From contig JAAYVH010000112.1 of assembly GCA_012517255.1 (NCBI GenBank), positions 1-54,324 of the forward strand: a stretch of DNA of 54,324 nt, read 5' to 3'. How positions within the stretch are numbered: the first letter of the stretch is position 1; every line of letters starts with the position of its first letter. Below are positions 1-8,555 of this stretch, piece after piece. The position numbers and the translations under genes were made by a program. The notes beneath the pieces are model-generated. The model was not told the origin of the DNA. It saw nothing but the letters and a program-made list of their open reading frames with translations, and did no database searches. This stretch comes from Chthonomonadales bacterium. Lineage in GTDB: Bacteria; Armatimonadota; Chthonomonadetes; Chthonomonadales; CAJBBX01.

Positions 1-70
1 ATGGGACTGCGGCGACCAGCCACACGATCACGATGGTACCGATGGCGATCATGGCGTGCCCTGCCGACAT
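1..70 (-). CDS. 5' end of a membrane protein gene, cut by the window edge
   Basis: Reading the minus strand, an ATG at 70 opens a frame that runs off the window edge. The 23 visible residues begin MSAGHAMIAIGTIVIVW and form one hydrophobic stretch, so this is probably an N-terminal membrane anchor or the first helix of a polytopic protein. A GGAGG Shine-Dalgarno lies 5 bases upstream of the ATG, which is the main reason to believe the start. The family cannot be recognised from so few residues. Confidence 0.55.
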   Translation of the reverse strand, partial: MSAGHAMIAIGTIVIVWLVAAVP

Positions 71-110
71 GGCAACCTCCTGTAGTCCGAGCGTGTGCCG
101 GATTCTACCA

Positions 111-146
111 CGCGAAAAGAGGGAGCGCCCCGAAGGACGCTCCCTC
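111..146 (-). terminator. Rho-independent terminator of the PEP-CTERM gene
   Basis: A perfect 9-bp stem (GAGGGAGCG / CGCTCCCTC, 119-127 with 138-146) encloses a 10-base loop. On the minus strand it is followed directly by TTTTCGCG, giving a short U-tract. It lies 25 bases past the stop of the PEP-CTERM gene and just before the clipped gene at the window edge, so it separates the two transcripts. Confidence 0.8.
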
Positions 147-171
147 GCCGATCAGTCGGACCAGCCCGGGA

Positions 172-846
172 TCAGGCTTCCTGTTGCTTGCGCGATCTCC
201 GGAACCGCCACAGGCCAAGAGGCGCAGCCCAGAGCCCGAGAGTGCCGAGCAGAGTCATGGTGCTCGCCTCTGGGATGACCTGCGGACCGCCCATGGGGTT
301 CACGCGCCCGTAGATTCGGAGGCTGGGCGGGCCGGGCGTGATGCCGTTCGGCAGGTTGTCGTCGAACGGCTCGCCGAGTCCATTAATAGCCACGTACGTG
401 AAGTCAATCAGGGCGGCGTACTGGGTGCCGTTCGCGGGGAGCGACGACAGGAACGAGCTGCCGTTGAACGTGCCCAGCCATGCCGTGAAGTCGAGTCCGG
501 GCCCGACCGCTTCGCCAACCGCGTTCTCTCCCTGTGAAGTCCACCATGTGCGGCCATCCAATGTCGGCGGGGCGCCGGAGTAGCCGTCGTAGTAGCCTCC
601 GATCCACAGGTCCTCGGTGTCCGAGAGGTTGCGCAGGAGGGCATAGAAGTTCAGGTTCAGCGAACCTGGCGCTGGGAGCGAGCCCTCCGTCCATGTACCC
701 AGGTCGTAGGTCAGCGTTGACGGGACGGGCGTGCTGCCGTCGAGCATGCGCAGGTCCCACGTGTCGGCGCGGACAGAGGCCGCGCCTAGCGCAAGCAGCG
801 CGCAGATGGCCGCCAGCGTTCGGACCAGGTGTTGGCCCATCTTCAT
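172..846 (-). CDS. PEP-CTERM-like sorted surface protein
   Basis: A 224-aa exported protein. It has an N-terminal signal peptide (LVRTLAAICALLALGAASVRA, residues ~7-27), a central region of about 150 residues with no recognised domain, and a C-terminal sorting signal. The signal is VIPEAST, then a hydrophobic helix, then the basic tail RFRRSRKQ. The motif reads PEA rather than PEP, a tolerated variant in this class. PEP-CTERM proteins are processed by an exosortase (EpsH/XrtA family) and are usually extracellular matrix or cell-surface proteins; no exosortase gene is in this window. The start at 846 is preceded by GAAGAGAC; the ATG at 840 is an alternative. The function of the central region is unknown. 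Confidence 0.82.
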   Translation of the reverse strand: MKMGQHLVRTLAAICALLALGAASVRADTWDLRMLDGSTPVPSTLTYDLGTWTEGSLPAPGSLNLNFYALLRNLSDTEDLWIGGYYDGYSGAPPTLDGRTWWTSQGENAVGEAVGPGLDFTAWLGTFNGSSFLSSLPANGTQYAALIDFTYVAINGLGEPFDDNLPNGITPGPPSLRIYGRVNPMGGPQVIPEASTMTLLGTLGLWAAPLGLWRFRRSRKQQEA

Positions 847-895
847 GTCTCTTCGGTACCTGCCTTTCTCAGTCCTTGCGTCTCATCGTTCCTTC

Positions 896-928
896 GCCCG
901 GGCGGCTAGGAAGTCAGTCCGCCCGGGC
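896..928 (-). terminator. GC-rich hairpin behind the large PKD gene, possible terminator
   Basis: A perfect 10-bp inverted repeat (GCCCGGGCGG / CCGCCCGGGC) with a 13-base loop lies 11 bases after the stop of the 1219-aa gene. There is no U-tract on the minus strand, so it may be a Rho-assisted or processing hairpin rather than a classical terminator. Confidence 0.45.
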
Positions 929-939
929 TTGCCTGGTCG

Positions 940-3900
940 TTACGGCACGAATACCAGCAGCATCGGCGTGTTGGAGTAGGAGATCGGCGGAGCCGCGCTG
1001 TTCTGGTAGGTGCACGTGAACTTCGTCGCGTAGTTCGCCGGGTTGGGAGTCGGCAGGTTCCAGCGCACCGTGAAGTCAGCGTAGGCGCCCGGCGGGATGG
1101 TGGTGGGTGTCGCGCTCATCAGCATGTCCAGGGTCACGCCCTTGTTGGCCCACCAACCGGAGAACGAGACTCCGAGGGCGATGCCGTTGCCCTCGTTGGT
1201 CACACGATAGGTAACCAGTTGCTGGCTGCCGATCAGGGACCTGCTCAGCACACGATACCGCAGGATCGGAGTGGCGGCCGCCAGCGTGGTGAAGGTCGCG
1301 TCGCTGGTTGTGCCCACGACTCCGCCTGTGCTCGTCGCGGTGATCATGTAGTGGTAGGTCTTGCTCGGCTGCAGGCCGGTGACTACGATCGTGTGATGGG
1401 TCAGGAACGCCGGCGTCAACGGCGTGGTGGATCCATAGGCTGCCGTGAGACCGTAGTCCACTTTGGCCTTGGTGCCCTGGGGAACTCCGCCGGCGTTCAC
1501 GGTGTCGAAGCTGATCTTGGCCGACACTTCGGTGATGTCGTGGACAGACACGTTCCTGATCTGTACGGCGCTCGGGGTGACGTCCGAGTTCGGCTTGAGG
1601 TTGATCGTCTTGTAGATGGTCGCCGTATCGGGCACGCCAGCCCCTACGATGTTGGACTTCACCCTCAGACCGACGATCATGCCGGTGAGGCTGTAGCTCG
1701 AGATGGCTGCTGGATCGAACTGGAAGGTGTAGATCTGCTGTCCGTCCTTGGAGCCCGGATTCAGGTTGGGATCCCCGGATGATGTGCCCTCGTCGAAGAG
1801 AGGCGGAACCTCGGAGAGCCCCGTGTTGAAGGGCACGGCGTTAGCCGGCCACTCCCACATGAACTCGCTGATACCCAGCGCGTTCTTCGGAGCGAGAACG
1901 GAGGACGGATCCGGGTTGTAGGAGTTGGTGCCGATGAACTTGATCTGCACCGTGCCGTCCGGCAGCACGCCGATGGTGTCGCCGTCCTGATTGGACGCGC
2001 CCATCGCCTGGAAGCTCATCACGGCAACCGGCGGATACGGAGCCGGAATCACGTGGATGAGCACGGTCGTGGAGGACTGCTGACCTATGTCATCCCACAC
2101 CGTCAGCGTGACCACCCGATCAACGGGCGTCCCTCCGGGGCCAAGGGTGAAGTGGTGCACCGCCTGGTTGCCGGCCGGGTAGACGCCGGGCGCCGACGGG
2201 ACGTAGCCGCCGAGGGCGCCGGGGAACGGCAGGTCATACTCGGTGTCCGGAGTGCCGTCGCCCCAGTTCCAGCGAACCCGCTTGATGTACCGCGACGGGT
2301 CGAGGTGGTAGGAGCCGAAGCGCGGATCGGGCGGCATGCCGTTTCCGCCCGGATCGAACACGGCGTACCAGTCAGCGCCGCCAACCTGGTCGGGCACATA
2401 GGTCTCGCCCGCTGCGGCTGTCGGCTTCGCGATCACGGCAACCGGCGGCGGGGTGAACACCGTGGACTGCAGGACGGCAAGGTCCCACGCGGTGATCAGG
2501 TTCTTGTTGGCTTCGGCGTCCACCTGATGGCGGTTCCATTCACCCAGCACCAGCGGCGCATACGCTCCGCTCCTGGTTCCGTTCGGTTCATACCGCCCGT
2601 CATTGGCGGAGCCGTAGTATCGTGACGTCAGTGTCGTGTTGCCGGCCCAGGCCTGGTGGCCCAGATCGGTGGGTGTGGCGCCGGGCGCAGGCGCGCGGCC
2701 CACGATGAAGTCAACGAGGACGCTGTACCACTCGAATGGCGCCAGCGGCACTCCGTCGAGGTCGTTGCCGCCAGAACCTAGCGGGTCGGTGAGCGTGTTC
2801 ACGCCATAGGCGTTGAGCCCCTTGAACATGTTGTACATGCCGTAGGCGCACCGGGCGCTCGTGTAGCCGGTCGAGCTCCAGTGGTGCTTCATGATCCAGT
2901 CTGGCGCGAAGAAGAAGCGGTACAGGAAGCTAAGAGCTCCCAGCACGCGTGCGTCCGACGGATCAGCGCCGATCAGCTTCATCCCCACCATCCCGCCGCC
3001 GGTCTTGGCGACGTTCTCATACTGCGGGTTGTTGGTGTAGTCCTGACCGCCGTAACGCCGGAAGTTGCTGTTGGTGCCGAGCCTGTAGTCCGTGCGCGGG
3101 TACACCGTCGTAGAGTCGGTGTCCATGGCGTAGGTCAGCCATTTGCTGAGGGCCGCCTTCACGGTCGGATGAACGGCAATCTGCGGCCACGACGGTCCCG
3201 GATGCGGCGTGTTCAGGTGCGCCAGTTCGGCCGCTTCGAGGCCGATACAAGCCCAGGCCACGGCCGAACCATCCGAATCGCCCATACTGTAGCCGTAGCG
3301 CCAACCACCCTCGTACCAGCTAGCGTTACCCTGCATGTACTGGAAGCCGTCCACGAAGTCGCCGATCATGTCGTAGTAGCTCGCGTAGTCGGAACGGTTC
3401 GGAACAGGGCCTTCCGTGTTGCCCGCCTGGCAGATGGCCTGCAGGTGCATGCCGCCTTCATAGACCGGGTAACTGCTGACCGACCGCAGCCCTTTGCCGT
3501 TGGGCACGCCGCCCGGGCCGTGGGTGTCGGGGTTGAAGGTGCCAAAGGTCGCATAGGTCTTCGAGCTGACCGAGCCGGAGATCAGGTGGCGGGCGTCGGT
3601 CAGGCAGTTGATGCACCGACGGAGGTCATCAACATAGGCGTCTTTGGTCGGATCGTTGCTGAGGTTCTTGCCGCCCGGTATGGAGCGGCCTGTATTGGCC
3701 AGGCAGACGGCGTACATAGAGGTCGGCGCCACCCAGTAGCCGCTGCTGCCGCCTGCGCTGCATATCCACCCGAGGTCCGCAACGGGTTGCCCGCTGGCGC
3801 CGGATGTTTCCCTTCCCATCTGCGTGTGCAGGTACCAGAGCGCCTCATCGCTGGATCGGGCGACCCGGTGCGCCTGGATGGACGGGTTGCCCACGATCAT

Positions 3901-4599
3901 GTGGTAGTAGCCGACCGCTGTGGCTCCCAGACTGTCGGTCACGGTACATGTCGCCGTAATGGGGGTGCCTTGCGGCAACGTGTACGTCTTGGTCTTCGCG
4001 GCCCCGTTCCAGACGTCGGTGACCCCCGTAGTGGTCAGGACGCCAGACCCGTCGCCGGGATCCCAATCCACTCGATAGGGGCCGGTGCCGCCTTTGATGA
4101 CGGCCTTCAAGCGGGTTTCGATGCCTTCAAAGATGACATGTCGGCTCTGAAGACTGGGCGGGTTGTTGGCGAAGGTGGCGTCTGCGACCCATGGCACCGG
4201 AACCACGCTCAGCGGATCCGGCGCGAGAGGTCGCAGCCGAGGCGTCGACTCATCGCTTGAGCCAGGCTGTCCTGGGGCGGGTTGCTGTTCCTCGACCAGG
4301 TTCTCCGAGATCAGCTTGACCTCGTCGAGCGCCTGGAGGCGGTAGTTGCCGGCGGCCAGCTTGATCGTCGTGACCGTCCTGTTGCCGATGACGCCGGACC
4401 ATGTGACCTTGCCGAGGTGGTCCACGATCTTGATCGGCGTCTGGTAGCCGTAGCCGATCACGGCGATGCCGCCGTGTGTGTAGATGGGCCGCTCGTAGAT
4501 TGGGGCGCGCGGCCTGACGGACTTCTGTGCGATCGCTCCCGCCGCGAGAACAGCCATCAGCGCGACGCCGACAACGAGCGATCTGGACAAACGCTGCAT
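940..4599 (-). CDS. Large secreted PKD / fibronectin type III protein
   Basis: The product is 1219 aa from the ATG at 4599. That start is chosen over the ORF-track start at 4704 because it has a GAGAGGAG ribosome site just upstream and opens with a clean signal peptide (MQRLSRSLVVGVALMAVLAA). Visible modules are a PKD-like domain at ~155-235 (VDWDPGDGSG), a long region at ~245-760 rich in Trp, Tyr and Gly that could be an alpha-helical toroid, a second PKD-like domain at ~780-880 (WNWGDGTPDTEYDLP), another beta region, and a fibronectin type III domain at ~1015-1110 (LQPSKTYHYMITATS). The last ~100 residues resemble a CARDB-type beta domain. It is probably a cell-surface or extracellular protein binding or acting on polysaccharide, but no catalytic motif was recognised. 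It lies 65 bp downstream of the next gene and is probably cotranscribed with it. Confidence 0.75.
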   Translation of the reverse strand: MQRLSRSLVVGVALMAVLAAGAIAQKSVRPRAPIYERPIYTHGGIAVIGYGYQTPIKIVDHLGKVTWSGVIGNRTVTTIKLAAGNYRLQALDEVKLISENLVEEQQPAPGQPGSSDESTPRLRPLAPDPLSVVPVPWVADATFANNPPSLQSRHVIFEGIETRLKAVIKGGTGPYRVDWDPGDGSGVLTTTGVTDVWNGAAKTKTYTLPQGTPITATCTVTDSLGATAVGYYHMIVGNPSIQAHRVARSSDEALWYLHTQMGRETSGASGQPVADLGWICSAGGSSGYWVAPTSMYAVCLANTGRSIPGGKNLSNDPTKDAYVDDLRRCINCLTDARHLISGSVSSKTYATFGTFNPDTHGPGGVPNGKGLRSVSSYPVYEGGMHLQAICQAGNTEGPVPNRSDYASYYDMIGDFVDGFQYMQGNASWYEGGWRYGYSMGDSDGSAVAWACIGLEAAELAHLNTPHPGPSWPQIAVHPTVKAALSKWLTYAMDTDSTTVYPRTDYRLGTNSNFRRYGGQDYTNNPQYENVAKTGGGMVGMKLIGADPSDARVLGALSFLYRFFFAPDWIMKHHWSSTGYTSARCAYGMYNMFKGLNAYGVNTLTDPLGSGGNDLDGVPLAPFEWYSVLVDFIVGRAPAPGATPTDLGHQAWAGNTTLTSRYYGSANDGRYEPNGTRSGAYAPLVLGEWNRHQVDAEANKNLITAWDLAVLQSTVFTPPPVAVIAKPTAAAGETYVPDQVGGADWYAVFDPGGNGMPPDPRFGSYHLDPSRYIKRVRWNWGDGTPDTEYDLPFPGALGGYVPSAPGVYPAGNQAVHHFTLGPGGTPVDRVVTLTVWDDIGQQSSTTVLIHVIPAPYPPVAVMSFQAMGASNQDGDTIGVLPDGTVQIKFIGTNSYNPDPSSVLAPKNALGISEFMWEWPANAVPFNTGLSEVPPLFDEGTSSGDPNLNPGSKDGQQIYTFQFDPAAISSYSLTGMIVGLRVKSNIVGAGVPDTATIYKTINLKPNSDVTPSAVQIRNVSVHDITEVSAKISFDTVNAGGVPQGTKAKVDYGLTAAYGSTTPLTPAFLTHHTIVVTGLQPSKTYHYMITATSTGGVVGTTSDATFTTLAAATPILRYRVLSRSLIGSQQLVTYRVTNEGNGIALGVSFSGWWANKGVTLDMLMSATPTTIPPGAYADFTVRWNLPTPNPANYATKFTCTYQNSAAPPISYSNTPMLLVFVP

Positions 4600-4664
4600 A
4601 CTCGGTCTCCTCTCTAAAGGCCTGCACCACAGCGCAGACCTCTTGCGCAGACACAGGCTAGCCG

Positions 4665-5348
4665 CTAGGGCCTTCGGATCTCTCGCTTGACGAGCGAAGA
4701 ACACCGCTGGAGTGCGGCCTTAAGAACCTTGTCGAACACAGCCTCGGAGAGCCACGGACGAATGCCCGATGCAGGCGCCGGGCCGAATGCCTTCATGTCA
4801 GCCGAGGATGTGACAGCCAGAACGTATGCGCCGAAGCGCACGCGGACCCGGCGATGGTACGATGCGGGATCGCCTTTCTCATTGACAACAGTCTCCGAAA
4901 CATCCCGCGATTCATCGCCTGCCTTGAGTGGACGTACAGTACGCCGTGTGAACTTGCCTGGCTTCTCGAGCGTCGCTACAGAACGGAAGGCTTCTCGCGC
5001 TTCCTTGATGGAGGGGTACTTCCAGACCTGGTAGAGAACAAACGCTCCGCTGTTCAGCCAACGGGTATCGCCGATGCTGACGGTGCCTTTCTGCCCCACA
5101 GTCGCTCCGCCGAAACGCGCCTTGGGCCGGTCATACTTATCGGACCCATCGTAGACCCAGCGGTCGTCAGGAGCGAAGAGCTTGGGGTCGAGCAGTAGCT
5201 GCTTCTCGTCGGCCGTGAGAGCTCGAGGAGCGGACTGCGTTTGCCCGGGGGTAGCCGCGGATGACTGGGCAGCCTGGCACTGCCCGATCCCGGGAAGAGC
5301 GGCCCAGACTACGACCGCCATAGCGACAGAGACGCGACGTCCTATCAT
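4665..5348 (-). CDS. Secreted protein of unknown function
   Basis: The 227-aa product has an N-terminal signal peptide (VAMAVVVWAALPGIG), an Ala/Gln/Ser-rich linker to ~residue 45, and one globular domain (LLLDPKLFAPDDRWVYDGSD and YQVWKYPSIKEAREAF are typical stretches). I do not recognise the family. The ATG at 5348 is at the end of a ~105-nt leader behind a strong promoter. The large PKD/FN3 gene follows 65 bp downstream on the same strand, so the two probably form one transcript and this protein may be an accessory to the surface protein. Confidence 0.7.
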   Translation of the reverse strand: MIGRRVSVAMAVVVWAALPGIGQCQAAQSSAATPGQTQSAPRALTADEKQLLLDPKLFAPDDRWVYDGSDKYDRPKARFGGATVGQKGTVSIGDTRWLNSGAFVLYQVWKYPSIKEAREAFRSVATLEKPGKFTRRTVRPLKAGDESRDVSETVVNEKGDPASYHRRVRVRFGAYVLAVTSSADMKAFGPAPASGIRPWLSEAVFDKVLKAALQRCSSLVKREIRRP

Positions 5349-5461
5349 CGTGAAGCAACTGCCTCGTTTCAGGCTTTGCCTGCGCCGCTGTCGGGTTCAG
5401 GCGGACCTGGACGCGACAGCAAGACTTCCGTCGCAACTGCGGCGAAGCGTAGCAACACAAC

Positions 5462-5490
5462 ATTCTAAGTGGATTCTTCCTGGTTGTCAA
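5462..5490 (-). promoter_or_regulatory. Consensus sigma-70 promoter with A-tract upstream element
   Basis: On the minus strand: TTGACA (5485-5490), a 17-base spacer, then TAGAAT (5462-5467). A GAAAAAAAG tract sits immediately upstream of the -35 box and could act as an UP element. The predicted transcript start is near 5455, leaving about 105 nt of leader before the ATG at 5348. The leader contains a small hairpin (CAGGC-AAA-GCCTG) but matches no riboswitch I recognise. The promoter is near-identical in form to the lacI promoter at 48283. Confidence 0.8.
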
Positions 5491-5604
5491 GCTTTTTTTC
5501 AGTTGTAGTCCTACACGTCAATGAGACGCATGCTTCGTTGCGGCGATCGGCGCCGAGCTCACCCTTCATGTGCCCGGAGGAGGGCCGCCGATTGCGGGAT
5601 GCAG

Positions 5605-6156
5605 TCAGCCGACGGTGGTATCGGTTCCGTACCAGCGCCGTACCGCCGGCTGCAGCCAGGCGTAGGCAAGGCCCACGACAGCGGCGAATGCCGCCATGGA
5701 CACGAAGCGATGGACGCTGTAACGGCTCAGGGCCAGCAACGCAGCGATCCCCAGGATGCCGGCGTTGGCATACCACGCCCATGATCGCTGGGTGATGCAG
5801 CCGAATGCCAGCACGAACATTCCCGCCGCAATGGGAAGCATGACCGCGCCAACGAGGACGGCCTGCAGTCCGCCAAAGGCATGCACGAGGTAGTTCGTGG
5901 CGTCCTCGGTCAGACGGGGACGGCTCAGGATCGCCCGAAACGCTGAGGCGATGAACCAGATGCCGCACGTGATGTCCGCAGCCGCCATCACGGGCACGAC
6001 AGCCGGCTGCCGGCCGAGCTCGGCCAGTCGCCGCGCTGTTCGTTCAGGATCGGCATCAACGATGGCTCTGTCGGCGTACTGAGTGAGCGGCGCGGCGCAC
6101 GTGGCGCAGAAGGCGGCGCCCTCTTCGTTGTCAGCCCGACAGGATGGGCAGCGCAC
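5605..6156 (-). CDS. Zinc-ribbon membrane protein
   Basis: A 183-aa product. The N-terminus has a CPSC...CATC zinc-ribbon (residues ~3-20), followed by a charged linker and four hydrophobic segments at roughly 53-70, 92-118, 123-140 and 145-165, so it is an integral membrane protein with a cytoplasmic zinc-ribbon head. It is the third gene of a minus-strand operon, 15 bp behind the slipin, and probably works with the NfeD/slipin pair. The specific function is unknown. Confidence 0.75.
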   Translation of the reverse strand: MRCPSCRADNEEGAAFCATCAAPLTQYADRAIVDADPERTARRLAELGRQPAVVPVMAAADITCGIWFIASAFRAILSRPRLTEDATNYLVHAFGGLQAVLVGAVMLPIAAGMFVLAFGCITQRSWAWYANAGILGIAALLALSRYSVHRFVSMAAFAAVVGLAYAWLQPAVRRWYGTDTTVG

Positions 6157-6171
6157 AGTCTCGGCCGTTTC

Positions 6172-6993
6172 CTATCCGCTCGGCGGCGCTGTCTCGCCGC
6201 TCGAATCCATTCGTCGGCGCGCCATGTCGAGGAAGGGGGTCAGCAGGTCGAGCGGCACCGGCAGTATGGTCATGGTTGCGCGCTCGGAGGCGATCTCGCG
6301 GACGCTCTGAAGGAAGCGGAGCTGGAGGGCTGCGGGCTCGCGCCCGATCAAGGCTGCGGCCTGTGTCAGCTTCTCGGCAGCTTCGAACTCGCCGAGGGCG
6401 TTGATGACCTTGGCGCGCCGCTCGCGTTCGCTCTCTGCCTGGGCCGCCATGGCGCGCTTCATCGTGTCGGGCAGCGAAACGTCGCGCACTTCAACGGTGC
6501 TCACCTTGACGCCGAAAGGCTCGGTCTGCTCGTCAATGACCGACTGGAGGCGCTGGTTCACTTTGTCGCGCTGGGCGAGGAGCTCATCGAGCTCGACCTG
6601 GCCGATGGTGCTTCGCAGCGTGGTCTGAGCGATGAGCGATGTGGTGCGGATGTAGTTCTCGATGTTGAGCACGGCGAACCGCGGCTCGATGACCCGGAAA
6701 AGCACGATCGCGTCCACCGTAACCGGCACGTTATCGCGCGTCATCATCTCCTGACGAGGAACGTCCATGGTGAAGATGCGGGTGTCGACGCGGATGGCTC
6801 GATCAACGTAGGGTATGAGGATGATCGGACCCGGGCCGGTCACGCGGTTGAACTTGCCCAGCCGCAACACGATGGCGCGCTCCCATGCAGGCAGGATTCG
6901 AATGGCCGCGGGCAGGATGACGATGGCCAGGATGAGCACCACCAGACCAACATAACCGATCTGCTGGATGATCCAGACGATGAGCTCTCCCAT
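6172..6993 (-). CDS. Slipin / stomatin-like SPFH (band 7) protein
   Basis: The 273-aa product has an N-terminal membrane helix (residues ~10-32), the slipin hallmark WERAIVLRLGKFNRVTGPGP, and the SPFH core through ~residue 200 (VDTRIFTMDVPRQE, VEVRDVSLPDTMKRAMAAQAE), ending in a helical oligomerisation tail. Slipins assemble into rings in membrane microdomains and, in the prokaryotic pair, serve as the partner or substrate of the NfeD membrane protease. That protease gene lies directly upstream with a 13-bp gap, which fits the conserved nfeD-slipin operon. Confidence 0.93.
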   Translation of the reverse strand: MGELIVWIIQQIGYVGLVVLILAIVILPAAIRILPAWERAIVLRLGKFNRVTGPGPIILIPYVDRAIRVDTRIFTMDVPRQEMMTRDNVPVTVDAIVLFRVIEPRFAVLNIENYIRTTSLIAQTTLRSTIGQVELDELLAQRDKVNQRLQSVIDEQTEPFGVKVSTVEVRDVSLPDTMKRAMAAQAESERERRAKVINALGEFEAAEKLTQAAALIGREPAALQLRFLQSVREIASERATMTILPVPLDLLTPFLDMARRRMDSSGETAPPSG

Positions 6994-7006
6994 GTGCTGT
7001 CCTCTC

Positions 7007-8368
7007 CTATTCCGTTGAACGAGCCGACTGATAGACGGGTCCGGCCTCGGGCGCCTCGGCCCGCACGACCTTCAGCAACAGATTGTCGCGAGCCTTCACT
7101 AGCACGGAGTCGCCGGCGGCGATGGGGTCCATCCCCACGTTGACCGCGCGCCAGAGAGCGCCCTCCACGAGCACGCTGCCCTCGGGATCGAGCGCGGTCT
7201 TGGCTCTGCCGAGCGCTCCCACGAGAGTATCCGGTCCCGTGCCCGGCGGCATGCGGCGCGACTTGATGACGCTGCCGATGACGAAGATGAAGAACGCCGC
7301 CGTGAATAGGGCCAGCCCGAGAACGACGATGATGGAGACCCGGGCGCCTGTGCTCGAATCACGGAACAGCATGAGCGCGCCGAAGATGAACGCAGTGATC
7401 CCGCCTGCGGTCAGGATGCCATGGGTCGGAGCGTATACCTCGACAACGAACAGAATGGCGGCCAGCAGGAGCAGGGCGACGCCGGCAGCATTGACCGAGA
7501 GAACCGACATGGAGTAGAGCGACAGGACGAGCGCGATGCTTCCAATGACTCCCGGCACAATGGCTCCAGGGTTCTGGACCTCGGCAATGATGCCGTAGAA
7601 TGCGATGGCCCCTAGAATGAGGGTCACGTTGCCGTCGAATAGCAGCAGGAGCAGTCGCTCGACCCAGGTCGGCTCCACCTCCGTTGCTCGCAAGCCGATG
7701 GTATGCAGCGGTCGCTCGGTTCCGTCGCCGAGCTTCACTTTCCTGCCGTCAAGCTTGCGGAAGAGATCGTCGCGGTCGCTCGCGATCAGGTCCACGACGC
7801 CAGCCTTGTGCGCTTCGGTTTCGGTGCTGGCGACGCTCTTGCGCACGATGCTGTCGGCCCAGTCGGCGCTCTTGCCGCGCCTCTCAGCCACGGTCCGAAG
7901 GAACGCCGACATGTCGTTGACGACTTTGTCGCGCATGTCGCCCGGGATATCGCCACCGGTCCCCAGAACCGGATGGGCTGCGCCGATGTTGGTGGATGGA
8001 GCCATCGCGAGCACATGCGCGGTGATGCCGATGACGGCGCCAGCCGATGCCGCCCGTGCGCCCGAAGGCGTCACGTAGACCACCACAGGTACGCGGGCAT
8101 TGAGGATCTCTTGAGCGATCTGGCGCATGGCCTCCCCATGGCCGCCGGGCGTGTTCATCTCGATCAGCAGCAGTTCGGCCCGCTCACGCACAGCCACGTC
8201 CAGCGCCCGCTGGAAACAGTCTCTGGTGGGAGGCATGATCGGGCCATCCATGTGCATGAGCACGAACTGCCGCTGCGTTCCGCGATCGGATTGCGCGCTT
8301 GCCAGAGCCACGGCCGCAACGGCTGCCGCCGCGATCAAGAGCCTGCGGTACCACGGACGTCTGATCAT
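7007..8368 (-). CDS. nfeD: NfeD family membrane-bound serine protease
   Basis: The 453-aa product is a full-length NfeD: signal peptide or anchor (~9-26), a ClpP-like serine protease domain (~33-230), four to five membrane helices (~235-370), and a C-terminal OB-fold (~380-445; LVGALGRAKTALDPEGSVLV). The catalytic serine is in ARAASAG, and the lysine of the Ser-Lys dyad is in DKVVNDM, matching the archaeal PH1510 protease pattern. NPGG-type oxyanion residues are seen as EMNTPGGHG. It heads the operon nfeD-slipin-zinc ribbon. The promoter is positioned so that transcription would start at the A of the ATG. Confidence 0.93.
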   Translation of the reverse strand: MIRRPWYRRLLIAAAAVAAVALASAQSDRGTQRQFVLMHMDGPIMPPTRDCFQRALDVAVRERAELLLIEMNTPGGHGEAMRQIAQEILNARVPVVVYVTPSGARAASAGAVIGITAHVLAMAPSTNIGAAHPVLGTGGDIPGDMRDKVVNDMSAFLRTVAERRGKSADWADSIVRKSVASTETEAHKAGVVDLIASDRDDLFRKLDGRKVKLGDGTERPLHTIGLRATEVEPTWVERLLLLLFDGNVTLILGAIAFYGIIAEVQNPGAIVPGVIGSIALVLSLYSMSVLSVNAAGVALLLLAAILFVVEVYAPTHGILTAGGITAFIFGALMLFRDSSTGARVSIIVVLGLALFTAAFFIFVIGSVIKSRRMPPGTGPDTLVGALGRAKTALDPEGSVLVEGALWRAVNVGMDPIAAGDSVLVKARDNLLLKVVRAEAPEAGPVYQSARSTE

Positions 8369-8374
8369 GCCATC

Positions 8375-8403
8375 ATCATACCGGACGCCGGATGGACTGT
8401 CAA
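8375..8403 (-). promoter_or_regulatory. Strong promoter for nfeD, predicted leaderless transcript
   Basis: Minus strand: TTGACA (8398-8403), a 17-base spacer, then TATGAT (8375-8380). Only six bases (GATGGC) separate the -10 box from the nfeD ATG, so the usual start point (about 7 nt beyond the -10) coincides with the initiation codon. There is no room for a Shine-Dalgarno. Confidence 0.75.
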
Positions 8404-8555
8404 ACCGAAAGCAGTCCCCGGGCGCCTATGGCGCGGTGTTCCTGCCGAACGCCGATGGTCGGATGAGCCGACCTGGCGAGCCCGATCGAATCGGCGCGAA
8501 GGACCGCGACGTCCCTGCGCCGAATGAAGCGGCAATCGCCACCAAGGAGACGACC

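Noticed and set aside
2881-4260. 459-aa plus-strand ORF opposite the PKD/FN3 gene
   Set aside because: Antisense shadow in high-GC DNA. It lacks a start context and domains, while the opposite strand has a signal peptide and recognisable modules.
5349-5461. Cyclic-di-GMP (GEMM) riboswitch in the leader
   Set aside because: Only a short CAGGCAAAGCC stretch is reminiscent; the tetraloop, receptor and conserved 3' strand are missing.
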